Of a DNA stretch of 64,000 bases, positions 47,334 through 60,200 are shown piece after piece. The position numbers and the translations under genes are program-made. How positions within the stretch are numbered: position 1 is the first letter of the stretch; every line of letters begins with the position of its first letter. This DNA is from Gloeophyllum trabeum ATCC 11539. Its lineage: Eukaryota; Basidiomycota; Agaricomycetes; Gloeophyllales; Gloeophyllaceae. The notes below the pieces were generated by a model. It did no database searches. It was not told the origin of the DNA and saw only the letters and a list, made by a program, of their open reading frames with translations. The stretch is from positions 971,705 through 1,035,704 of the forward strand of contig NW_006920412.1 in NCBI RefSeq assembly GCF_000344685.1. Direction: 5' to 3'.

Positions 47334-47735
47334 AAGCACATCTCATCACTCTCAATGAACTCACTTGCATCATGGACATGTACAACTTTGCAGCTGTCGA
47401 TTATACCAGTTCGAGTCCAGTGTAATAATGAGGAGGAATAATTTACAAAGGAGGGATTCCATTGCACGGAAAGTAAGATGTCGTGGAATGGATTGGGCGC
47501 GAGGTCGAAGAAGTGCGGTACTTAAGACAGACAAATATCCGAAAGATGATGTAAGTGGTGAAAGAGTAGTACAGTGGTATGAGTGAGGTCCGAATAATAG
47601 ACACAAGCAAGGTATAAACCGTCCCGAAACGGAGCAAACGAAACCGGAAATCCGTGGACCGAAACCCAATATCTACCTGGCCAGTGGAAGTTTCGAAGTC
47701 GATGCCCGACCGGCCAAAGGCATGAATACTGCCCA
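47334..47735. other. Convergent intergenic region
   Basis: This 402 bp stretch holds the 3' flanks of the SAC and LIM genes. The hydrophobic minus-strand frame at 47443-47736 looks like untranslated sequence rather than a gene. Confidence 0.35.
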
Positions 47736-50700
47736 TTACCGCAGTCCGCTGCCACCCAATTGGGCTAAATCTATAAAGCGTGTGGTTCTCTTCATGGCCC
47801 TCCTCTCTCTCTCGTCGTCTTCGTCCTCGTCATCCTCACTATGGCCCATGAAGGCATGACGCTCGCACAACATCCTTCCGTCGACTTCGTAATATTCCTC
47901 CAAACGCTCCGTGCAGCCGCGAGGATGTTCGCAAAGCAGATGCTCAGGATGGTACCTGTCCCCAGCGTGCGAGACCGCACAAGGGCCTTCGATAGGCTGG
48001 CCGCAAGTGGCTGCCGCGCAGAGCGAGTCGTTGGCTTCGTGGTAATGATACGCGCAAAATGGCTTGCCGTCGAAGACATAGAAAGTCTTGTCCGGAAAGG
48101 GTTTCTGGGAAGGCGTAAGTTGTAGAAAGGCGATCAACAAAATAATAAACGCATACATGACAAGTATGGCAATTAAAGCATTCACGGTGATATTTGCCTT
48201 TCAGCTGGCCATCCGAGGAAGAGACGGCGTGTTTCTCAATCGGTAAGTTACAACGACGGCACTGTAACAGATAGTCAGTCTCTCAAAACTGGCAAAAGAC
48301 GCGCACACAGCCAAGCAGATAGAGGGATCCGTGCTCACCTTTGGTAGATACATGTTCTTCCAGCACCTCTCACACATCACTTTACCCATATCCATCCTCA
48401 CCCACCGGCCATCATCGATCCTCCTCTCGCACCGCACGCACACCCGCGTCTTCCTTTCCCTCTTCTTGCTGCTCTCACCAAGCGCATGCGTATGCAGCGT
48501 CGGGCTGGTATGGCTCCGCGTGGGCAGCTTCACTGCATTCACGCTCGACCCTCTGTTCGACGTCGTATTCGACTTCGTCAACCCAGGCGCGACCGCGTAG
48601 GACGTCGACGCCGTCGACGTCGTCGGCGACATCGGGTCCTCGAACAGCGTCTCCATCGCGTGCTCCAGGCCGCCCTTCGTGCTGGCGCGCGCCGAAGAGC
48701 GCGACGCGTCGGAGATACTCCGCATGGGCATGTCCGCTCTTGGCGGCGACGACGGCCGCCTGCCCGACGAGCCGGAGCTCGACGTCGACCCGGAGTAGCC
48801 GAGCTTCGCGGTCGACTTCTCGGAGAGCGACGGGAAACGGACCTGGTTGTTGTCCTTCGCAGCCAACGGCTTGACCGTAGGGCTGGCTATCAGGCCCCTC
48901 TCCTCTTCGTCCGTCTCGTCCGCGTATGCGAGCCCGCTCCCCGAGTACTCCGAGCCAGACTCGGGGTCGGGAGAAGGCGAGCGCGAAGTCTCTTTGTGTT
49001 CCAACCCGAACCCCGATACAGACGGAGACAACGGCATCTTGTTCTTGAATTTCTCAAAGAAGGGCATCATAGATCCGGAGGGCGTCATTGGCGTAGTAGG
49101 CGTCTGCGGTTGTTTGGCGTAGTCAGCGGGTGTGGGCGTCGGGGTCTGCGTCAGTCGGTCTATTTGAGAGAGTGTAGAAGGAGAGGGTGTTCTGGACGAA
49201 GCAATGGCAGGGCCAGCTGCAGGACGCGATGGAGACGAGGGTCCGCCGGGAGTTGCCAAGGGGAAAGAAGTCGGCGAGTAAGGTGAATGGGGTGAATGCG
49301 TGGATGAGTGTGTGCTAGGGTTGGGCGAGAGGGGGGGAGTGTTGGCTGCTATCAAAGCAAGGCGCAAAAAAAAACTCGAGTCAGCACGACATGCCATACT
49401 CGTATAAGAGAGGCCGGACAGGGTGGATCCGTTTCAGCGGGAGTTGGAAATCAGTGATAAACACTTAGGATCATGGGATGAGACAAGGTCAAAAGGGGCA
49501 GTGTCGTTGATGTACGGCGCAAAGTGACAGTCTAACATCAAAATTCGGACTTACCATGTAAAACGTTCGGCGCTGTACTGATGTCAAGGAACTTCGGGGC
49601 GTTCGGTCGACGACCATCCATACCGGGCGTTGCGAAGCTGGGACTGTGACTTGTTTGACCAGTGATATTGGTGGCGAACATGGCGGCTCTAGCGGCAGCT
49701 GCGAAACCTCTCCGACCAACTCCTGCCATACCGGCCTCTCCGCCGATCTTTGTGTCGATATCTTCGACATGCGGTGTTCCAGGTGTCGGCGGGATGGGCG
49801 CTGATGGTGGCGGAGGTGGAGGCGTATAGGCAGCGGGGGAGCTGGGATGGCGATACGCAGACAGCACACTCATGTGTTGCTGGTTCCTGGAAGGGGTTCT
49901 AGGGACCTGAGGTGGAGGACCAGACGAAGGAAAGGGAACATGGGCTGAGGCATTGCTAGGCCGTCGCATTGACGCCGGGGTACCTGTGCGAGAAGGAGGA
50001 TGAACGAGCGGTGCGGATGGCGTTCCGGTACGAGCTGGGGGTATAACGGGGCTAGACATTGGTTCCGGGTATTCTCTCCTGGGGCTTGATAGCGTCCTTG
50101 CCCTGGGATCTACGGGCGTAGCAACCCGGCTGGGTGAGTAGGCAACAGGGCCGCCAGAGCGCCCAGGGGACGGAGGAGAAATAGTGCGTTGCGACGCATT
50201 TGAGGGAGTCCCAGCGCGATGAGAGTGAATGGACAAAGATGGCGTTCTCTGGCGATTTGGGGGCACAAGTTCTGACGCTCGGGGATCTGGAGGACCCGGG
50301 CTACGACGAGCGCTGAACGGTGAAGGGACTCGTGACGGTTCCTGGCCTCTTGATAAGGGACTTGGTCCCAGTTCAGGTCGCTGGTTGCGCCCACCGAGCG
50401 AAAGGGACGAAGACCTCGGCTGCGCTGGTGCTGGACCCGAAGGAGCTCCCGACGACGCGTTGGCCGGTGTCCCACCCCTGCTTGGAGAAGCCGGCGGTTG
50501 TTGAGAAGTCTGTGAGCGAGTGGCGGATACGAGGTTCTGGAGTCGCGTAGGAAGCAAGTCCGTCATGGATCTCGTCGATGCGGCGGGGGACTTTGGAAGT
50601 GGGGGTACCGGCTTGCAAACATGGTCGCCTAGCTCTGAAAGCGCGACTGGCTCATTGCAATTCGAGCATTTCACGGTTGGCAAGAGCTGGGAGAGACGAG

Positions 50701-50737
50701 GAGGGCCCGAGGGGGCAGGCGATAGTAACTGGGCCAT
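47736..50737 (-). CDS. Paxillin-like LIM-domain protein
   Basis: The long N-terminal half is Ser/Pro-rich and disordered, with a short zinc-knuckle-like VKCSNCNEPVALSELGDH near its start. The C-terminal part carries LIM modules: CVRCERRIDDGRWVRM...CERCWKNMYLPK, then CRRCNLPIEKHAVSS...YHRECFNCHTC...FCAYHYHEANDSLC, then CGQPIEGPC...RYHPEHLLCEH...LEEYYEVDGRMLCERH, followed by an acidic stretch. LIM domains bind partner proteins; fungal relatives (Pxl1-type) work in cell-wall and cytokinetic actin organisation. Introns lie near 49340-49550 and 48240-48340. The Cys/His spacing is intact in the second and third modules; the first is atypical. Confidence 0.85.
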
Positions 50738-51217
50738 GTGTTGATTCCGAGATAAAGAATGGACGAATAGTGTGCTTGGTGTATTAGACGGCCAGCGTGT
50801 ACTAAGTGCTCAACGTCGGGCGCGGTGACGGCGAGCTCTAGCGGATGGACCGTGCACGTAGAGAGTAACGATTAGGGCGGCAGAAGTGTAACATAGAGAG
50901 GCAAGAGCAGCAGGAGAAAAGAAAAAGCAAGAGGACGACGCACGGGCGTCGGGAACCAACTCACGCGCAAAGAACCCAAGAACCCGCCCTGCCACGAGTC
51001 TCCCATCACCAGCCCGACGCGAACTCCAGTCATGCGCCCGCCACCGTCCCCTGCCAACCTTTCTGCTCTTTCGAGGCGCCGGTATAGCGGAATCAGCACA
51101 ACGCGGCAGCATCTGCCAGGCTAGCATCGACGTGATATATATCAGGTAAATGCAGATCGCAGGCAGCCTCATTTGCCCCGCACATCCTTTCGCACCATCA
51201 TGTACAAAGACCCATCT
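50738..51217. promoter_or_regulatory. Upstream region of the LIM gene
   Basis: This 480 bp stretch holds the 5' flank of the minus-strand LIM gene. No gene or defined element was recognised. Confidence 0.35.
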
Positions 51218-51290
51218 ACGGTTGACCATCTGGGTCAGGTCAAATTTAAAAGTCACTGACTCACATTGCGACTGCTGTGTTCGATCCCCG
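51218..51290 (+). repeat. tRNA-box-bearing repeat, copy A (SINE-like candidate)
   Basis: The sequence shares its first 22 bases (from ACGGTTGACCATCTGGG) and most of the next 20 with the inverse complement of 52043-52116, and both copies end near GTTCGATCC. TGGGTCAGG resembles a pol III A box and TGTTCGATCC a B box, about 45 bases apart on the same strand. No full tRNA cloverleaf folds. It lies upstream of the LIM gene. Confidence 0.4.
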
Positions 51291-51581
51291 GTGGGGTGGA
51301 TGGGGATATTGGGCGGAGTTTGAATTGTCGCAATCCACTCAGCGGACGAGGGATACTGAAGGGGCTACAGTAAAAATGTACTACGTCTTGACAAGACTCC
51401 ATCCGGACGCTCCTGAAGAAGTGTGACGCAAAATCTCTACACGATATGAGACTATGCTTGTTGTAAGAGATTTGTTGCTGAGAACATACGACGGGAGTTG
51501 CCGATATTTGAAGCTCCGCTCCACCAAACAAACGGTCAGCTGCAGTCTTGTGTATGGGTATGTCGCGCACTGGGCTTTTGT

Positions 51582-51619
51582 AGTATAATATTGGGGGCAT
51601 AGTATAATATTGGGGGCAT
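51582..51619. repeat. Tandem direct repeat, 2 x 19 bp
   Basis: The unit AGTATAATATTGGGGGCAT occurs twice without a spacer at 51582-51600 and 51601-51619. Confidence 0.9.
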
Positions 51620-51714
51620 TCTATAAAGAGATACTGGAGTACCCGTGCTAGGGCTAGTGACCTCCAAGAGAAGAACACAGGCGGGGAGCTACATTAAGCA
51701 GCCACAGCCACTTG

Positions 51715-52212
51715 CGGGATATCAGTATCGGCAGGTGGACTGTGCAGCGCGAGGTGTAAACGGTTGTGAAGCATTAAAGGATACGGTTAGTACTAATGTG
51801 CACTAAACGGTACCGATAAGTCTTTCCGTCCGTCGCTCCCCGAAATATGTGGGCTGGGGATTCGCATCCTCTCGGAGTAGTGGTCCCGTGCCTCTTCCTC
51901 TTCTCCCTTTTACTACAGCGATATTGATTATCGAACAGTCACTACTAACTGTAAAATTCAGTGCCGCGCTACGTACATAATATTGATAGATGTATTCAAC
52001 CTTCAGAGACTGTTTCGGGATTGGCCGAAAGCTGTCAACGCTGAGGATCGAACCTAAGGCAGCCTCGAAGTTGTGAGGCGACTTCTGAATTTGACCTGGC
52101 CCAGATGGTCAACCGTACCCATCACAATTCTTCCGCTTCGCACACTCGAAGCGGTATCGGTTAGTCCGCAGAAGGTGATATCAGAAGACTAAGTGCAATG
52201 GCGAGCAAATCT
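51715..52212. repeat. Left copy of ~497 bp sequence flanking the assembly gap
   Basis: Apart from single-base differences in two A runs at its right end (CTAAGTGC against CTAGTGC, GCAAATCT against GCAATCT), this stretch equals 52634-53129 base for base at a constant offset of 919. It ends exactly at the first N. It is probably a redundant contig end rather than a biological duplication. Confidence 0.9.
52043..52116 (-). repeat. tRNA-box-bearing repeat, copy B (inverse orientation to copy A)
   Basis: Read on the minus strand it begins ACGGTTGACCATCTGGG, continues CCAGGTCAAATT and ends GGTTCGATCC, matching copy A at 51218-51290 with a variable middle. A perfect 5 bp hairpin (GCCTC/GAGGC) sits where an anticodon arm would be, but no acceptor stem of normal length forms. 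Confidence 0.4.
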
Positions 52213-52633
52213 NNNNNNNNNNNNNNNNNNNNNNNNNNNNNNNNNNNNNNNNNNNNNNNNNNNNNNNNNNNNNNNNNNNNNNNNNNNNNNNNNNNNNNNN
52301 NNNNNNNNNNNNNNNNNNNNNNNNNNNNNNNNNNNNNNNNNNNNNNNNNNNNNNNNNNNNNNNNNNNNNNNNNNNNNNNNNNNNNNNNNNNNNNNNNNNN
52401 NNNNNNNNNNNNNNNNNNNNNNNNNNNNNNNNNNNNNNNNNNNNNNNNNNNNNNNNNNNNNNNNNNNNNNNNNNNNNNNNNNNNNNNNNNNNNNNNNNNN
52501 NNNNNNNNNNNNNNNNNNNNNNNNNNNNNNNNNNNNNNNNNNNNNNNNNNNNNNNNNNNNNNNNNNNNNNNNNNNNNNNNNNNNNNNNNNNNNNNNNNNN
52601 NNNNNNNNNNNNNNNNNNNNNNNNNNNNNNNNN
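52213..52633. other. Assembly gap (421 N)
   Basis: The gap is an unbroken run of N. Its flanks overlap by about 497 bp, so the N length is probably an arbitrary or mis-estimated scaffold gap and there may be no missing sequence. Confidence 0.95.
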
Positions 52634-53129
52634 CGGGATATCAGTATCGGCAGGTGGACTGTGCAGCGCGAGGTGTAAACGGTTGTGAAGCATTAAAGGA
52701 TACGGTTAGTACTAATGTGCACTAAACGGTACCGATAAGTCTTTCCGTCCGTCGCTCCCCGAAATATGTGGGCTGGGGATTCGCATCCTCTCGGAGTAGT
52801 GGTCCCGTGCCTCTTCCTCTTCTCCCTTTTACTACAGCGATATTGATTATCGAACAGTCACTACTAACTGTAAAATTCAGTGCCGCGCTACGTACATAAT
52901 ATTGATAGATGTATTCAACCTTCAGAGACTGTTTCGGGATTGGCCGAAAGCTGTCAACGCTGAGGATCGAACCTAAGGCAGCCTCGAAGTTGTGAGGCGA
53001 CTTCTGAATTTGACCTGGCCCAGATGGTCAACCGTACCCATCACAATTCTTCCGCTTCGCACACTCGAAGCGGTATCGGTTAGTCCGCAGAAGGTGATAT
53101 CAGAAGACTAGTGCAATGGCGAGCAATCT
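52634..53129. repeat. Right copy of ~497 bp sequence flanking the assembly gap
   Basis: It starts at the first base after the gap and repeats 51715-52212. It contains a further copy of the tRNA-box-bearing repeat at 52962-53035 (minus strand). Sequence to its right (53130 onward) is unique. Confidence 0.9.
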
Positions 53130-53480
53130 CGATGCGATTGCTCGGTACAAGTACCGAAGGTTGCGATAAGATACCTGACTGATACCTGCCACTGAAAGGC
53201 TCTGCCACAAAAACTGCGTCAAGGTCATCGTATACTCTGTCTATGGCTCGATAGAAGTAAAATACACTTTTGGTTCTCGCAGCTTCCATCATTACCTACG
53301 GGTCGTTATACCAAGCAGCGTGAAGTCCGAGGAAGTACGTGCGATAGGTGAAACAGGAAAGGACGTGGATGAATACAAGAAAAGGGACGGGTGAAACGCA
53401 GCGGAATATACGCAGGGAAAGGCCGCCCAACAGTCTCACAAAGTCTACACAAGTAAACAACGAACTGGCACCGCGAAATG
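53130..53480. other. Intergenic 3' flank of the Zn2Cys6 gene
   Basis: This 351 bp of unique sequence lies between the right contig start and the stop of the transcription factor gene. A 70-codon minus frame (53080-53292) crosses into the duplicated flank and has no motif. Confidence 0.35.
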
Positions 53481-56400
53481 TTAGCTCCCGCTGCCCGGGG
53501 GACGGTAACCCATTTGGTCTCTTTGCTGGGATCGCCCGTCGGGCTGTCCCGGCATAGACCCCGTAATTCCATTACTGGTGGAGGCTTGCTGATCTTGCGC
53601 CAGCGGTTGCTGGAACCCCGGCAACCCAACTTGAGGCGCGAGACGTGCAAAGAACGTGTCCCATTGGCCTAGGTGAATGGGAGACTCGGGTTACTGAAAC
53701 CCCGAGATATACAAACGGCGAACTCACCCCAATCGAACATCCCACCAGGCAGACCGTCCAGAAACCCGTCTTCGGCGACCGCATACTGCTGCAATTGATT
53801 GTTTGAAGCTTCCGGCATAGGCATGTCCAACACATTCATTACCTGCACGTTGTTGTTCGCCGTCGCCATTAAATCGTTCATGGCCGGGTTCAGGTTCGTG
53901 AAGCTCGCTCCAGGGCCAGTCAGCGGCACCATGTTGACCAGGGACGAGCCCGCTGCCTGGCTGCCCTGGCTGCCAGCAGCCGCTCGGTTCGTATCGGCAT
54001 TAGCGTTGTTAGCACCGCCTGAGGAACCCGGCGCGGACCAGAAAGAGGTCACGCCGCCAGCAACGTCAGATGAAGGATCACCGAGCGGAGAGGGAGGTGT
54101 GCGAGCAGCTGGTTCGGCGGTGCCCCTTACGTGCGACACGCCCAGTGCCGACATCACGGACAATTCCTCACCTTCCGATTCGTCATCCGAGAGTATAACT
54201 TGCCCTGGCGGCACCTCAGAGTAGTCCCCCTCTCTCGCCTTCCCATGCGCGATGTAGACGCCCCCGCCGGGACGGGATGGGTCCTTCTTGTAATCCAGAC
54301 CTTCCTGCAGGTTCTTGCCCTTAACGCCGCCGGTCGGATTGAGAGCGGGGGCTTCGAGAGATTGAGCAGGGCCCTGAGTGGCTTCATACAAAAGAGAAAT
54401 GATCTCCGCCGTCTGTTCAATAGAGAAGTATCAGCAACCGGCCTATATTAGGTCTTCGGAAACGCGTCAACAGGCCTTTCGTCTAGCCGACATATGGTCG
54501 GGTGAAAGAGACTTCTCCCATCGGCGGACGCAGTCTCGAAGTTTACGGAGCTTGTTCACGGCTTCGTGGTCTTTTCGACGTGCCCATGTATGGTACTGTA
54601 TTGCAGCATCCATAAGTAAAACATCGCCTACGAGCGGACAGTATAGCTTACCTGAACAAGAGCACATGAGGTAGTTGCATAGGCAACCAGTAACCAGACG
54701 TCGTATTGCCGCTCGTGTGCATCCAGCCAGTCGATGGCCTCGCCAGTCAGCTGCACGAGATTGCTCCACTGCTCAACGGTGAGCGAGAATTTTAAGTGCG
54801 AGGGGCAGCTGTACGATATCCGCATGAATACACGCCAGAATATCATACAGACACAGGAGTATAACAGGTGCAGGATGCCTAGCAGTAGACGGCATGGTGA
54901 GCGCCGCACCAACATATTGCGGCGCCCGAACTTACCTCCATTAGTGGGCGTCTCGGGCCCTCGGAATTGTAAGCTTTCAGGAAGATTTTTCTTCCAAGCC
55001 TCAATATCCGCGAGTAGTGCATATAGTATCTCGTCCGTGGCGAGGGTCAAGCCGGAAGGACTGCATCCAAGGCGGATCAGCGGTTAGACCGGAAACCGCA
55101 GAAAGCGTGCGTTACATGCGCACCTGTAGATAGTCTTAAGCACACGTCCCAGAATAATACTTAATCGAACCATCTCATCCATGTAGAGATCGTTGGGATC
55201 GCCCGACGACGGGAGACGAGCATCGCAATCTTGAACGTCTATCATGAAGGGGTGGCCATACGCGAGACTTGTCCTACAATCAGGCATATTAGGACGGGCT
55301 GGAGATCTGGCGGTAGCATGACTCCATAACTTACCATCGGTCGCTGACAACACATACACCCCACAGGCGCCGCCGCATCTCTATGTTGGCCTTGACAGAT
55401 TCTGCCCTGTGTAGCCCGAGATCCTGGGCCTAATGACACGACATCTGAGCTGGTAGCAACAACTTTACAAACAAAATTACGTACCATCCGTATTGCTGCT
55501 CCTAATCGAATCCAAAGCGCAGACAGTGCGTTCGGTACAAATTGCGAATGGCAATCGCCCGTCATAGAGAGGATAAGCAAACTCTGCACATTGACTACAG
55601 ACGCTGTGCTCAAGACATCATCGGCTTTGATCACACTGTTGACGGCGTGTCTCAGTGTGTCAAAGACGGTTTGCGGCACGTCACGCTTCGCGGCCGCGAC
55701 GGCGCACATTGAATACAGCAATATTGGCGGCGGCGAGGGACTTGACAGAAGTTCTGATTGGGTGACGACGGGCAGTAAGGGGCAAACCTCAGCAAAGTAT
55801 GCATTGACGAGTTTCTGGATGACTTCGCGCTCTATCCGGGGATCTATGGGCTTGGGTAGAGCGGTTGCTGGCTCACTGCGGTCGGGCTCTGCGATCTGTA
55901 TAAGCCCGTCCCCGCCGCGGCTCACTTCCCATGAGTGGTGATATCGTAGATCGTAAGATTCGTACACGCGCGGGGGGATGGAATGCTGCGAATGCAGTAG
56001 GTACGCTGGGGACGTTGGGCCTAGTAGGAACAACAACATATTTCAACCACGCCTTGGATCCTTCATATATAATATGGCGTACCGAAATAATGAGTAGAGG
56101 GTGCAGGAGACGCGGTACCCGTACGCAAGGACTCTGTCTTCTCTCTTTCTGCACCACTCGCTGCATTGTCCTGCTCCATTCTCCGCTTCTTGAAGCGAGT
56201 CTCGGTGATGGGCTTGAAGGCCGTGCACTCATAACCGTACTGTCTGCAGTGCTGGCATACTGGCGGATCAGTGTCAGGGATGATGTCGCATCTGCCCCCT
56301 CATGTTAGCCATCGACAGGTACGAAAATTTTGACCCGGTGATTGGATGTGGTGACCAAAGAATATGAAGCTGGCGGGCGCGTGCCACAATGTGGAATGAC

Positions 56401-57245
56401 AGCGAAATGATATAGGAACGTACCTGATCTTACGCGTTCGACAGCTGTCGCAAGCGCGTTGGGTTTTCGTGCGCTTTTTCACGTCGACGACGCCGGTAGT
56501 GCCCGGGCTAGCATGATGACCTGACGCACGACCAGAGGCCACCTCTTCGTCAGACGCCCTCTCACCAACACCGTGCCCCCTAGCATCATCGGTTGATTTT
56601 CGTTTACGCTTACCTGAAGTCGAAGTGGGAGAAGGGGCCGGTGAAGAGGCACCCTGAGTCTTCAGCGCCTCCTGCGAGGGCTGTCTCGGATAGACCATCA
56701 TGTGAGGCGCAGCGAACTGAGGATAGCCATAGCCATGGGTGGGATAGGGATTTTGTTGGAGCGGGTACGGGTACGGGTGAGGCGGTACATTGTTTGGCAT
56801 ACCAGGTCCAACCTGCGGACTAGAGCGGTTCATTGCCGGGTTAGCCGACGAGTTGTACGACGGATTGGACGCCGGGGGCTGAGGGTAGGGCGAGCCATTC
56901 ATGGAATACGGCGGGTTCATCATAGGATAGGCGGGATAAGGATGAACAGGTCTATGATTGGGAGCCAAGGGCTGATGAGGTTGGTTGTTGTTCCCATGCG
57001 ATACAGCGGCGGCTAAAGACGAGGCAAGAAGGGATGTGTGGTAGATTAGAAATGACTGAGACTGCGACGGAAGAACAACACAACTGACGGGTAGTGTCGC
57101 GCTCGCCCGGAGCAGGCTCGGGAACGGACTGTGGCTGAGAACCCCTCTGCCGTTTAGCTTTCCTGTTGTTTCTGGCTGCAGGCGGCGGCGTCGGCAGCGG
57201 CTTGTCAGACGGGGAGGCGTTCTCCGCGGGAGGGTTACTTTCCAT
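53481..57245 (-). CDS. Zn(II)2Cys6 fungal transcription factor
   Basis: The protein starts MESNPPAENASPSDKPLPTP; a Pro/Tyr/Asn-rich N-terminus leads to QRACDSCRTRKIR and, after an intron, CDIIPDTDPPVCQHCRQYGYEC: six cysteines in the binuclear zinc-cluster spacing, followed by KPITETRFKKRR. A fungal-specific transcription factor domain follows (LVNAYFAEVCPLLPVV, RLGAAIRMAQDLGLHR, RRRLWGVCVLSDRW), then an acidic, Ser/Gly/Asn-rich tail with FLDGLPGGMFDWGQWDTFFA and end GYRPPGSGS (stop 53481-53483). It is a sequence-specific activator or repressor acting in the nucleus. The regulated pathway cannot be read from sequence; resemblance to xylanase-type regulators is too weak to name. About eight introns. 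Confidence 0.9.
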
Positions 57246-60200
57246 ATTATCCGTGCCGGCTTATTATAGACGGGCTACAATCTCCCCTCCCGTCTTACCT
57301 AGCCAGCTTCTGCCTTATGTAAGGAGTCCGCTGCCTCGCTCGTCGGTGGATTCTCTCGCTTGCTTCTCCTCTACGGTCTCCGCCGGTTCGTATCTGCAGT
57401 TCCTGTCCGTGTATACACCTCGAGCGTCGCAACAGGGAGGAAAGGCAGGACAACAACAAGGGATTGACCCGAGTTGATGCCGGGGCTGCCGCCTGTCCGC
57501 AGGAGCCAATATCGGATCTCCGCCCCAAATTTGTAACTCCGCGTTCGAAGCATCCGCGGACCGAATGTCCGGAGTCTTACGTTGTTCAATAATGAAGGGT
57601 GGCCTGAAAGGAGCTCAAAGCACAACCTGAGCCTGACACCGACCTGATGTCGTCCCGGAACTCGCTTTGCATGCTCTTCGATAGCCACAGTCGACGCAAG
57701 CAAGCTACCCTCTGTTAGGGGTACCAGACTCCTGCGGTAGAAATGCTAAATAAACACCCACGCGAGCTGCGACAACAAGCTGCGAACCTGTTACAGGGTT
57801 CTAATTCCGAGTCATCAAGATCGTCAGGGGTCTACAAGTGTACCTTGGCTTGCGTCATAACCAGCCTCACCCTTGTTTATGTACGCATTTATACAGGTTC
57901 TGCGACCTTCATCCTAAGGCGTATGTCTGATTGAGGATCCATGGACCACGCTTACACGTATTATTAAATCTCTCGTGATCCATTCTTCTAGTTATAGCCA
58001 AGGAATACACACCCTTGCGTTCCAACTGCCAACATGAGGCTGAGTAGAATGCATCATCAACCCCGTACGCAGTGTTCTATCTACCGTCTGATCTGATATG
58101 ATTTGCGTATATAGGTCCCTTATATATCGGGCGATTGACTCACCTGAGCTTCATCCGCGACTGTAAGGTCCGAGAACGTCGGTAGACTGCATTCCTCTCG
58201 TTGAACGGTCTGCGATGCGAGTTGTCAAACAACAAAACTCCGGGCACCTCCCAGTCGGTCATAACTGCGAGCGGTTGGTCGTGGGATAGTGATGGCATGC
58301 GGGATTCTTGACACCGCTTCCGATTCGTCCACGATCAGGCACCTGCTCATGAGCTTGATTACGTCCCGCGTCGAGGACCCCTTCGTGAGTCCGTCTCCGT
58401 GCTATTGCTCCACTGCTGTCTATCTTCAAGCCTCATCGGGGCGAATGTCCCTCGCCAGGACAATTCTCCTTGGCCTATGTTCTCGTTACTGTGGGAATGG
58501 AACTGTCGAAACAGAGTTCAGCGTCGGGTTTTACCCATGCCTTTCAAGTTCAGTAGCACATGAGGACGGTCTTGGGACTGTAATAAATCCCCAACGGCAT
58601 GTGGAGGAGTCCTAATGCCATCAATGTTGACCGACTGAATTCCGAATGGTGAACATTGCGCACCAGAAAATAGCCGTGATCATATGGCACTGTATCACAC
58701 CTAAATATAATCTATTGAAGGACGGAACCAACCAACTATGACCCAGCAAAAGGCGCGCTCTCGGAACCGAGCACAACCTCCATGGATATATTTGAAGGCC
58801 CCCACACCTCCGTGTGGGCGGTGGTATATCAATCGGGCGGTACCAAACGGCGTCAATGTACCAGCACACCATCCTAAAGCCCCGTTTATCGATGCGTAGC
58901 CATTCCGTTACTGGACTTGATGATCTAGGGCGGGACTATTCCGCGCCAGACAAAAATGTAAGACAACCGGAGCGGCCTGGGAGAGAACTCACCGTGATGC
59001 AATACATGGACAGGACATCCCAGCATCCGATGGACGGAGCATGGCGTTGGCTCCAGATGTGTGGTATCTAGATCTCGCTCTCCCATACATACGGCGACTC
59101 TAATTCACTTCTCCATGGGTGGAACCAGCTACGGGTTCACGGGCGCACGGCACTAGTGTGTCAGAGGCACCTACAAGAAATCCCGAGAGTGAAGCAGCAA
59201 AGGTAAGAAGGAAACGCGATCCTCCACGTTCTAGGAATATAGACATGCCCATGGACCACGGTTTCGTGTCGAAAGATGCTATCGCCGATAACATGCGCAA
59301 GGGCCGCTTCGGGGATAGAAGTTCCCTTCGAGCGGTCCAGCAACCATGCACGGGAGTCGGGGTAGAAGCAGTGAAGACCTCAGAAGGACTCAGGTTCGGG
59401 CACTTCCTGACGCAAAAGAGCCCGAGCAACCTCAGTTTTTGGTTCCACGCCGTCTGCTGGCCATGCTAGAGCAGGGGGCGGAAGTCCTGGGGGAGTTCGT
59501 CAAGTCACACTATCAGCAGTGCTCACGTCGCTATTCCTGAACACCTACTGTACCTGCAATGTTAATGAAGAGTGAGACAAGGCCGAGACATACCCGAGCC
59601 ATATTCCAGAACGATGCAGAAATAGTATGCATCCATTCTGTTGCTCCACCCCTCGCAACCGAGCTTTACGGGCAGTACTTGACGCCAACAAATTGGCGGA
59701 TCTGTGGCGGCTCCTCATGGGACATGGTAAAGTAGGTATACAGACTTGGCAAGTCACACAAATTCAGTCAGCACGTCAGGCTCCGGATCGACCTTGCTAT
59801 AGACGTTAGGTAGGTATATGGGCACACACCATTAGCACTGCAGGAGCCGATGGCTAACGACATCGTGTCTTCTTCGGTGAACCGTCTCCGTCAACAACGT
59901 ACAGGAAGCCCGCGCACTCCGCCACGAATCCCGCACCCTACGACACAGTCCTACTCGCAGACTATCATTGTGACGATATACGCATTGCGAGAAGGGCACG
60001 TACTTTGGACAATCACTCGATATATCCGGTCCATGACTTTGCGTGAGGCAATATATTTCAGCGAGACCACATTCCGAGCATCAGAATGCCAGACCTAAAA
60101 TTCAAAGAAGGGGTAAACCTCGGGCGAGTATCTCTCAGGAACGGTGCCGACCAACGGGCGTCCCTAAATCAGCCGTGGAGTTGCTGTGCAACCCAGGAAC

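Noticed and set aside
48201..49397. A separate gene from the 398-codon minus frame
   Set aside because: It continues the LIM protein: its Ser/Pro-rich part follows the upstream exon and its C-terminus holds the first LIM module.
52043..52116. A tRNA gene (GGTTCGATCC and a GCCTC/GAGGC hairpin)
   Set aside because: The T-arm does not pair well and the only acceptor-like pairing gives about 62 nt with no D arm, so it is at most tRNA-derived.
52193..52725. Open frames spanning the N run
   Set aside because: They consist of unknown residues and exist only because N codons are not read as stops.
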